Below are positions 13,434 through 18,633 of a stretch of 18,633 nt of DNA, in pieces. Positions within the stretch are counted from its first letter, which is position 1. The number at the start of each line of letters is the position of its first letter. The stretch covers positions 1 to 18,633 of the forward strand of contig JAPVSJ010000099.1 of NCBI GenBank assembly GCA_047519745.1. The letters run 5' to 3'. A program made the translations under genes and the position numbers. This DNA is from VRUE01 sp047519745. Lineage in GTDB: Bacteria; Actinomycetota; Thermoleophilia; Solirubrobacterales; 70-9. Below the pieces are notes generated by a model, which saw nothing but the letters and a program-made list of their open reading frames with translations, was not told the DNA's origin and searched no databases.

Positions 13434-14408
13434 TCAGGAAAGCTCCGGCAGCCCCTCCTCGGGGGTCGAGGCCTCGGCGTGGGTGCGGCGGGGAATGCGG
13501 CCGGCCTGGCGGGCGGCGTGGCCGGCCTCTACCGCGCCGCGCAGGGCGCGCGCCATCGCGGTCGGGTCCTCGGCCCCGAAGATCGAGCTGGCGGCCATCA
13601 CGGCGTCGCAGCCGAGCTCCATCGCCAGGGCCGCGTCCGACGCGGTACCGATGCCGGCGTCGAGGATGACCGGCACCGCCGCCCGTTCGACGACGATCGC
13701 GACGTTGTAGGGGTTGCGGATGCCGGCGCCGGAGCCGATCGGCGAGCCGAGTGGCATCACCGCGGCGCAGCCGGCCTCCTCGAGGCGGCGGGCGAGGATC
13801 GGGTCGTCGTTGGTGTAGGGGAGGACCGTGAAGCCCTCCCCGACCAGGGTGTCGGCGGCGTCGAGCAGCTCGACCGCGTCGGGGTACAGGGTGCGGTCGT
13901 CGCCGATCACCTCGAGCTTGATCCAGTCGGTCTCGAAGGCCTCGCGAGCGAGGCGGGCGGTGCGGACCGCGTCGCGGGCGGTGAAGCAGCCGGCGGTGTT
14001 GGGCAGAGCGAACACACCGAGGCGGTCGAGCGTGTCGAGCACCGAGCCCTTCGCCGCGGGGTCGATCCGGCGCAGCGCGACGGTGACGATCTCCGCGCCG
14101 GAGGCGGCCAACGCCTCCTCCATCTGCTCCAGCGAGCGGAAGCCGCCGGTGCCGGCGATCAAACGGGAGGACCACTGGCGCCCCCCCAGCTCCCAGGTGT
14201 CCGCGCCACCCTGGATCGCGGCGAGGACCTCGACGCTGTGACCCTCGACGAGCAGCGTCGCATCCCAATCGGTGCGCGGCACGACCTCGCCGTCGAGCGC
14301 CACGGCGACGCCGCGACCCTCGCGCTCGGCGCCGCTCTCGCGCACCGCGTCGGCAAGCGTCGCCCCCTCCGGCAGCTCGCGCGGCTCGCCGTTCAGCTTG
14401 ATCCTCAT
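13434..14408 (-). CDS. thiSG: Fused sulfur carrier ThiS - thiazole synthase ThiG
   Basis: A single 324-residue frame. Residues 1-68 are ThiS, a ubiquitin-like sulfur carrier: MRIKLNGEPRELPEGATLAD, ending VEVLAAIQGG with the Gly-Gly (67-68) that is normally the free C terminus. Residues 70-324 are ThiG, starting DTWELGGRQWSSRLIAGTGG; the Schiff-base lysine is K164 in WIKLEVIGDD, and PNTAGCFTARDAVRTA and DAGIGTASDAALAMELG are intact. ThiG joins deoxyxylulose 5-phosphate, the glycine imine from ThiO and sulfur from ThiS thiocarboxylate to make thiazole phosphate. No in-frame ATG, GTG or TTG is present at the junction, so separate ThiG initiation is unlikely. Such fusions are catalogued in other bacteria, so this is uncommon rather than new. 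ATG 14408 overlaps the thiO stop (ATGA). Confidence 0.93.
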   Translation of the reverse strand: MRIKLNGEPRELPEGATLADAVRESGAEREGRGVAVALDGEVVPRTDWDATLLVEGHSVEVLAAIQGGADTWELGGRQWSSRLIAGTGGFRSLEQMEEALAASGAEIVTVALRRIDPAAKGSVLDTLDRLGVFALPNTAGCFTARDAVRTARLAREAFETDWIKLEVIGDDRTLYPDAVELLDAADTLVGEGFTVLPYTNDDPILARRLEEAGCAAVMPLGSPIGSGAGIRNPYNVAIVVERAAVPVILDAGIGTASDAALAMELGCDAVMAASSIFGAEDPTAMARALRGAVEAGHAARQAGRIPRRTHAEASTPEEGLPELS

Positions 14409-15508
14409 ACCGGCGCACCCTCGAGCTTCTCGACCAGCATGTTCGCGGTCAGCGGCGCCAGCAGGATCCCGTTGCGGTAATGCCCGGTCGCCCAGACCAG
14501 ACCCTCGACGCCGCTGGCGCCGATCAGCGGAAGGTTGTCGGGGGTGCCCGGCCGTAGCCCGGCAATCGCCTCGACCAGCTCCATCTCGGCGACCTCGGGC
14601 AGCAGGCGGTAGGCCTCGCGCAGCAGCTCGTGGACCCCGCCGGCGGTGACCGCGGTGTCGAATCCCTGCTCCTCGACCGTCGCCCCGACGATCAGGCGGC
14701 CGTCGGGGCGGGGGACGAGGTAGACGCGCTCGGAGGCGACGATCCGCCGGCAGGGCGCCGCGCCGTCGCGGGCGCGCAGCTCGAGGATCTGGCCCTTGAC
14801 CGGGCGCACCGCCGGGCGGGCCGCCTCGGGCAGCCAATCGGCCTGCCCCGACCAGGCGCCCGTGGCGAGGACGACCGCCGCGGCGCGCAGCTCCTCGCCG
14901 CGGTCGGTGCGCACGCCGTCGATCCGCCCGCCGTCGAGCAGCGCCGCTTCCACCCCGGTCCCGAGCAGCAGCTCGACGCCGTCCTCGGCTTCGAGCGCCG
15001 CCAGCAGCGCTGCAGCGAGCGAGCGCGGATCGACCGAAGCCTCGTCCGGCGCGTGCACGCCGCCGTTGAAGGACGGCGTCAGGCCGGGCTCGAGCTCGCG
15101 ACAGCGGCGCGGCGGCAGCCACTCGGCGCCGAGGCCGAGGGAGCGCTGCAGCTCGTGCACGCGGCGCAGCTCCGCCGCCTCGTCGCGGTCGAGCGCGACG
15201 TGCAGGGCGCCGTCGCACCGGTAGCCGGTGGAGACCCCGCTTGCCGCCTCCAGCTCAGCGACGAAGTCCGGGTAGAGCTCCGCCGCGGCCAGGGTCATCT
15301 TGAGCAGCTCCGGCTCGCCGAAGGCCAGCTCGCCGACCGGGGCAAGCATTCCGGCCGCGACCCGGGTTGCGCCCGCGGGGGGGCGGGAGCGCTCGACCAC
15401 GGCAACGCGGGCGCCGCGCCGCGCCGCGCGCCAGGCGCAGGAGAGGCCGATCACACCGCCTCCGACGATCACCGCGTCATAACTTCGATTGGGGGGACTG
15501 CTGGTCAC
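14405..15508 (-). CDS. thiO: Glycine oxidase ThiO (FAD-dependent)
   Basis: A 367-residue DAO-type flavoenzyme that oxidises glycine to the imine used for thiazole synthesis. The N-terminal FAD motif YDAVIVGGGVIGLSCAW has its glycines at 16, 18 and 21; GATRVAAGMLAP is the ThiO-type flavin segment; the C-terminal GLRPGTPDNLPLIG and ATGHYRNGILLAPLTA complete the fold. GTG 15508 is chosen because GGAGG lies 5 nt upstream, inside the last conserved motif of the TPP riboswitch; the upstream frame would translate the riboswitch itself. First gene of thiO-thiSG, with a 4-nt overlap into thiSG. Expression should be shut off by thiamine pyrophosphate. Confidence 0.94.
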   Translation of the reverse strand: MTSSPPNRSYDAVIVGGGVIGLSCAWRAARRGARVAVVERSRPPAGATRVAAGMLAPVGELAFGEPELLKMTLAAAELYPDFVAELEAASGVSTGYRCDGALHVALDRDEAAELRRVHELQRSLGLGAEWLPPRRCRELEPGLTPSFNGGVHAPDEASVDPRSLAAALLAALEAEDGVELLLGTGVEAALLDGGRIDGVRTDRGEELRAAAVVLATGAWSGQADWLPEAARPAVRPVKGQILELRARDGAAPCRRIVASERVYLVPRPDGRLIVGATVEEQGFDTAVTAGGVHELLREAYRLLPEVAEMELVEAIAGLRPGTPDNLPLIGASGVEGLVWATGHYRNGILLAPLTANMLVEKLEGAPV

Positions 15509-15634
15509 GCTTGCCTCCGCCGGCATTACCCGGATCAGGTCTAGTGCTCTGTCTTCCAGAGCGCTGACGGTCGGCGGCCTCGATGCCGCCCTCTCAGCCT
15601 CGGCGCCAAACCGCGCGCCAACGGCTCCCGTTAC
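15504..15634 (-). ncRNA. TPP riboswitch (thi box) controlling thiO-thiSG
   Basis: On the minus strand the aptamer has the conserved blocks in order: CGGGAGCCG, GGCTGAGA (CTGAGA at 15597-15592), ACCTGATCCGG, GTAATGCCGG and GCGGAGG (15520-15514). P2 can be ACGG with CCGT. Between CTGAGA and CCG is a GGCGGC/GCCGCC helix, common in actinobacterial versions. An additional hairpin, GCTCTG-GAAGA-CAGAGC (15562-15546), sits between P2' and ACCTGATC, where only a few nt are usual. The GCGGAGG block doubles as the thiO Shine-Dalgarno, so the OFF mechanism is probably translational. P1 pairing is not resolved; GTAACG (15634-15629) can pair with CGTGAC (15509-15504), five of six, which contains the start codon. 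Confidence 0.93.
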
Positions 15635-15641
15635 TCCATCG

Positions 15642-15647
15642 ATGCTA
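15642..15647 (-). promoter_or_regulatory. Putative -10 element (TAGCAT) for the TPP riboswitch and thiO operon
   Basis: On the minus strand TAGCAT (15647-15642) would start RNA at about 15635, right at the 5' edge of the aptamer. The same hexamer precedes purC. No clear -35 element. Confidence 0.45.
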
Positions 15648-15670
15648 CCCCTCCGGCGCGCCAGGCAGGC

Positions 15671-15676
15671 CATAAT
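15671..15676 (+). promoter_or_regulatory. Putative -10 element (CATAAT) for thiE
   Basis: CATAAT ends 6 nt before ATG 15683, so the thiE mRNA would begin at the start codon. No Shine-Dalgarno is present in the gap, and no riboswitch can precede thiE on this strand. Confidence 0.45.
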
Positions 15677-15682
15677 CGGCGT

Positions 15683-16375
15683 ATGAGCTTGGCACCACCC
15701 GAGGCACGCGGTCCCCTGCGACGCGAGCGGCTGCGCACCGCGCGCCTCTACTTCGTCTGCGAGGCGATGCCCGGCGGGCGCGACCCCGAAGCGCTGCTCC
15801 ATGCCGCACTGGGCGGCGGCGTCGACATCGTCCAGCTGCGCGAGAAGGATTTGGGACGCGACGAGATCGAGCGCTCGGCGCAGACCTTCCGCCGCCTCTG
15901 CGACACCTACAGCGCCCTCTTCATCGTCAACGACGATCCGTACCTGGCCCAGAGCTGCGACGCCGACGGGGTGCACTTGGGACAAGACGACATGCCCGTA
16001 GAGGAGGCGCGCGAGATTTTGGGACCGGAGATGATCATCGGCCTTTCAACTCACTCCAAAGAGCAATTGACCGCTAGCGGTGGCGCGCCATCCGCCGTCG
16101 ACTATGTGAGCGTCGGGCCTATCTGGGAGACGCCGACCAAAGCGGGCCGGCCCGGCGTGGGACTCAGCCTGGTCGAGCACGCCGCCGCCGACGCACCCCA
16201 CCCCTTCTTCGCGATCGGCGGCATCGACACGACGAACGCCGCGCAGGTGGTCGCCGCCGGCGCGCGCCGGCTCGGCGTGGTGCGGGCGATTCGCGACGCC
16301 GAGGACCCCGCGGGGGCTGCCGAAGCGCTGCGCGGCGCCCTCGCCGCGGTCGGCGAGGCGGCCCCCGGTGCCTGA
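15683..16375 (+). CDS. thiE: Thiamine-phosphate synthase
   Basis: A 230-residue TIM-barrel enzyme that couples thiazole phosphate with HMP pyrophosphate to give thiamine phosphate. Motifs in order: VQLREKD (residues 50-56, pyrophosphate site), FIVNDDPYLA, DGVHLGQDDMP, IGLSTHSKEQL, YVSVGPIWETPTKAGRPGVG and FFAIGGID. About 20 extra N-terminal residues precede the first strand. The gene is divergent from the riboswitch-controlled thiO-thiSG operon and has its own probable leaderless promoter, so it may escape TPP control by that switch. Its last 8 nt overlap the next gene's GTG, so it heads an operon with two genes of unknown function. Confidence 0.95.
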   Translation: MSLAPPEARGPLRRERLRTARLYFVCEAMPGGRDPEALLHAALGGGVDIVQLREKDLGRDEIERSAQTFRRLCDTYSALFIVNDDPYLAQSCDADGVHLGQDDMPVEEAREILGPEMIIGLSTHSKEQLTASGGAPSAVDYVSVGPIWETPTKAGRPGVGLSLVEHAAADAPHPFFAIGGIDTTNAAQVVAAGARRLGVVRAIRDAEDPAGAAEALRGALAAVGEAAPGA

Positions 16376-16892
16376 CCCGTCCCCCCCGCGCAAGCGCAAG
16401 CAGCGCGGCGCCGACGCGCCCACCCCGCGCGAGCGGATGGAGCACGGCTACGCCCGCGCCGAGGAGCGCAACCGGGAGGTCCGCGAGAACCTGTCGCCGC
16501 TGGCCGAGGGCGAGCGGCCGCTGGTGGTGACGATCGGCGCCGCGATCGCCGCCCTCGTCGCCGCCTCGATCGTCGCCGGCTACGTGGCCGGAGTAAAGGT
16601 CGAAGGCGGCAAACCCCACTTCGTCCAGGTGCTCGCCCCGGCCCTGCTGATGGGAATCATGGCCTGGGGAATGTGGCGGGCCCGCTACTGGGCGGTGCTC
16701 GGCTTCCAGCTGCTGCTCGTCTTCCTCATCTTCAGCGCCGTCTTCGGCCTCGCCGTGCAGGTGTCGACGCTCGCCCAGTTCGCCGCGACCTTCGGCCTGC
16801 TCCTCGTCGCCGGCAGCCTCTTCTACTTCATGGTCAAAGCGATGGCGCGGATCCAGATGCCGAGCCGCGAGCCCGGTGGACGGTCGCGTTGA
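16368..16892 (+). CDS. Unknown four-helix membrane protein
   Basis: A 174-residue protein that I do not recognise. Residues 1-50 are hydrophilic and strongly charged (basic KRKQR near the start, then a region rich in Arg and Glu), likely cytoplasmic. Four hydrophobic helices follow at about 52-75, 86-103, 107-130 and 138-157, and a short basic tail ends in GRSR. No catalytic motif is visible. GTG 16368 lies inside the thiE end (8-nt overlap) and its TGA overlaps the next TTG by 4 nt, so it is translated with both neighbours. A role in vitamin transport is a guess from position only. Confidence 0.75.
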   Translation: MPDPSPPRKRKQRGADAPTPRERMEHGYARAEERNREVRENLSPLAEGERPLVVTIGAAIAALVAASIVAGYVAGVKVEGGKPHFVQVLAPALLMGIMAWGMWRARYWAVLGFQLLLVFLIFSAVFGLAVQVSTLAQFAATFGLLLVAGSLFYFMVKAMARIQMPSREPGGRSR

Positions 16893-17263
16893 GTCGACTG
16901 GGACACCTCGGACGCATCCCGACGATGCCGGGCGAGGCACTGCGGGCGCTGCAAACTTTGCCGGAGATAGTCGAGAACACGCGCGAGATTGCCGAGCACA
17001 CTGCGCTGCTCGCCGACGTGTCCGCCGCCCTCGAGCGGGTCTCGGCCGACACCGAGTCGATGCGCGAGGACATGGCGACCATCGCCGCGGCAATGCCGGT
17101 GCTGATCGAGGTACAGCGCCACCTGGCGCAGCTGCCCGAGATCATGGAGAAGCTCCTCGTTGCTCTCGATGGGCTGAATGTCACCGTCGAGACGCTGCAG
17201 AGCGCGGTCGCGCCGATGGGCCGGCTGGCCAGCCGTGTGCCGGGTCAACGCAAGACCGAGTGA
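16889..17263 (+). CDS. Unknown amphipathic helical (coiled-coil-like) protein
   Basis: A 124-residue protein of unknown function. From residue 13 on it is almost wholly heptad-like helix, with two related segments: LPEIVENTREIAEHT and, about 60 residues later, LPEIMEKLLVALDGLN. It is acidic in the middle and ends with a basic SRVPGQRKTE tail, with no transmembrane segment. TTG 16889 overlaps the stop of the membrane protein (TTGA) and is preferred by coupling; ATG 16925 is an alternative start. A partner of the upstream membrane protein is plausible from the tight coupling, but nothing in the sequence proves it. Confidence 0.65.
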   Translation: MSRLGHLGRIPTMPGEALRALQTLPEIVENTREIAEHTALLADVSAALERVSADTESMREDMATIAAAMPVLIEVQRHLAQLPEIMEKLLVALDGLNVTVETLQSAVAPMGRLASRVPGQRKTE

Positions 17264-17289
17264 CTGCGAGCGGGACTGCGGCGGTTCTA

Positions 17290-17295
17290 TAGGCT
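17290..17295 (+). promoter_or_regulatory. Putative -10 element (TAGGCT) for lpd
   Basis: TAGGCT ends 7 nt before TTG 17303, again fitting a leaderless transcript. An overlapping TATAGG at 17288 is an alternative. The AGGG at 17297-17300 is too close to the start codon to be a normal ribosome binding site. Confidence 0.35.
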
Positions 17296-17302
17296 CAGGG
17301 CC

Positions 17303-18633
17303 TTGGCTGAATCGTTCGACACGATCGTAATTGGCGGAGGCCCCGGCGGCTATGTCGCGGCCATCCGCGCTGCTCAGCTGGGCAAGAAAACCGCTGTGGT
17401 CGAGCGCGACAAGGCGGGCGGTCGCTGTCTCAACTACGCCTGCATCCCGGCCAAGACGATCCTGCGCAGCGCCGAGATCTACGACCAGGCGCGGAACAGC
17501 GCCGAGCTGGGCGTCGTCGCCGGCGACGTCTCGGTCGACTGGGACGCGCTCGGCCGGCGCCGCGCCGCCGTCTCGGACTCGCTCTCGGGCGGCGTGAAGA
17601 TGCTCTGGGACAAGAACAAGGTGACCGTGATCGAGGGCGACGGCGCGCTCACCCCCGAGGGCAACGTCCAGGTCGGAGACGACGTCTTCGAGGCGGGCAC
17701 TGTGGTGCTAGCCACCGGCTCGGTCGCGCTGCCGATCCCCGGCGTCGAGTTCGGCGATCGCGTGCTCGACACCTGGGGCGCCTGGTCGTTGCCCGAGCAG
17801 CCGCGGAAGATCGCCGTCGTCGGCGCCGGTGCCTCGGGTTGCGAGATCGCCTCGGCCTACGGGCGCTTCGGCACCGAGGTGCTGCTGGTCGAGATGCTCG
17901 ACCAGATCCTTCCCGCCGAGGACAAGGACATGGCGCGGGTCGTCGAGCGGGCCTTCAAGAAGCAGGGCATCGAGATCTCCACCGGCGCCCCGGTCGAGAG
18001 CGTCGAGGCCGGGGCCGACTCGGTCAAGCTCTCCTACGGCGATATGACGGCCGAGGTCGACTACCTCTGCATAGCCGGCGGCCGCTCCGCCGACGTCGAG
18101 GGGCTCGGGCTCGACGCGGCCGGGGTCAAGCTGACCGAGCGGGGCAAGGTCGAGGTCGACGAGTTCGGCCGCACCTCCAACCCCAAGGTCTACGCGATCG
18201 GCGACCTGGTCAACGCCAAGGCGCTTGCCCACAAGGCCTCCGACGAGGGCGTCGTCGCGGTCGAGCACGCTGCGGGCGTCGCGACGCATCCCGTCGACCA
18301 GAACCTCGTCGCCGGCGCGACCTTCTGCCATCCGCAGGTCGCCAGCGTCGGCCTCACCGAGGCGGCGGCGAAGGAGGCGGGGCACGACGTCAAGGTCGGC
18401 AAGCTGAAGCTGGGGGCGGTCGGCGGCGCGACCGTCTACGACGACAAGGACGGCATGGTCAAGCTCGTCGTCGACGCCAAGTACGGCGAGATCCTCGGCG
18501 CCCACATCGTCGGCAACCGCGCCTGCGACATGATCGCCGAGCTGGTCGCGACGATGGCGCTGGAGGGCGGCTACCAGGAGCTGGCGCGGATCGTCCATCC
18601 CCACCCGACGATCTCCGAGGCGATCTTCGAAGC
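17303..18633 (+). CDS. lpdA: Dihydrolipoamide dehydrogenase (E3), 3' end outside window
   Basis: 443 codons are present and the frame is open at the window edge; family length is about 460-475, so only a short tail is missing. E3 reoxidises dihydrolipoamide of 2-oxoacid dehydrogenase and glycine-cleavage complexes using FAD and NAD. The FAD motif IVIGGGPGGYVAAIRAAQLG, the redox disulfide C42-C47 in GGRCLNYACIPAK, the NAD motif VVGAGASGCEIASAYGRFG, the second FAD contact YAIGDLVN, and the C-terminal HPHPTISE with the catalytic His and Glu are all visible. The redox loop CLNYAC differs from the usual CLNVGC. TTG 17303 is chosen because the FAD strand begins six residues later; a -10-like hexamer lies 7 nt upstream. 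The frame is transcribed away from the preceding operon after a 39-nt gap. Confidence 0.93.
   Translation, partial: MAESFDTIVIGGGPGGYVAAIRAAQLGKKTAVVERDKAGGRCLNYACIPAKTILRSAEIYDQARNSAELGVVAGDVSVDWDALGRRRAAVSDSLSGGVKMLWDKNKVTVIEGDGALTPEGNVQVGDDVFEAGTVVLATGSVALPIPGVEFGDRVLDTWGAWSLPEQPRKIAVVGAGASGCEIASAYGRFGTEVLLVEMLDQILPAEDKDMARVVERAFKKQGIEISTGAPVESVEAGADSVKLSYGDMTAEVDYLCIAGGRSADVEGLGLDAAGVKLTERGKVEVDEFGRTSNPKVYAIGDLVNAKALAHKASDEGVVAVEHAAGVATHPVDQNLVAGATFCHPQVASVGLTEAAAKEAGHDVKVGKLKLGAVGGATVYDDKDGMVKLVVDAKYGEILGAHIVGNRACDMIAELVATMALEGGYQELARIVHPHPTISEAIFE

Noticed and set aside
14191..14197. Run of seven G (coding strand) at the ThiS-ThiG junction as a possible frameshift error
   Set aside because: The frame reads correctly as ThiS before it and ThiG after it, so the count as given is consistent with a genuine fusion.
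14630..15544. Plus-strand open frame opposite thiO and the riboswitch
   Set aside because: It is antisense to a well-supported gene and RNA element, with biased composition.
15509..15985. Upstream extension of thiO through the riboswitch
   Set aside because: The extension would translate the TPP aptamer and run antisense to thiE; GTG 15508 has a proper Shine-Dalgarno.
1..18633. CRISPR arrays, insertion sequences, prophage genes, rRNA
   Set aside because: No regularly spaced direct repeats, transposase or integrase domains, phage structural genes or rRNA segments were found on either strand.

Overview
The window is a high-GC, densely packed bacterial chromosome segment. The codon use (G/C-ending), GTG/TTG starts, purS-purQ-purL split FGAM synthase, and many genes that appear to lack a 5' leader point to an actinobacterium. 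The protein flavour (LOG protein, ThiS-ThiG fusion, Lpd with a CLNYAC redox site) suggests to me the Thermoleophilia/Solirubrobacterales, but that rank is inference.

Layout. 1-410 is the 3' end of purB. 414-1087 (minus) is a VapBC-type toxin-antitoxin pair with a perfect inverted repeat at its promoter. 1144-1434 is a small glutaredoxin/GST-N-like protein, convergent with a cytochrome P450 (1431-2762, minus). A 124-bp REPIN-like inverted repeat separates the P450 from purC-purS-purQ-purL (2943-6905), a translationally coupled run. Then come a DHA2-type MFS exporter (6777-8225, minus) and its divergent LmrA/YxaF-like TetR regulator (8250-8873), sharing an 18-24 bp promoter core with two matching operators. 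purF-purN-purH follows (8924-12595). Purine synthesis is thus one interrupted cluster (B, C, S, Q, L, F, N, H) with accessory genes lodged between its blocks; purM, purD, purE, purK and purA are not in the window.

12608-13412 (minus) holds tRNA-Lys(UUU) followed 8 nt later by a LOG-family gene. 13434-15634 (minus) is a thiamine-thiazole operon, thiO then a fused thiS-thiG, headed by a TPP riboswitch. Divergent from it, thiE (15683-16375) leads two unknown genes, a four-helix membrane protein and a helical protein. A dihydrolipoamide dehydrogenase gene (17303 onward) runs off the right edge.

Most unusual points: (i) a 50-nt near-perfect palindrome inside the purQ coding frame that replaces a normally conserved loop; (ii) the REPIN-like element before purC; (iii) the ThiS-ThiG fusion, which buries the sulfur-carrier Gly-Gly; (iv) an extra hairpin in the TPP aptamer and a Shine-Dalgarno built from aptamer bases; (v) the paired-operator divergent MFS/TetR promoter; (vi) a recurring -10 hexamer 6-10 nt before start codons, indicating widespread leaderless transcripts. 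No CRISPR array, insertion sequence or phage gene was seen. I see no wholly new multi-gene defence-type system here.
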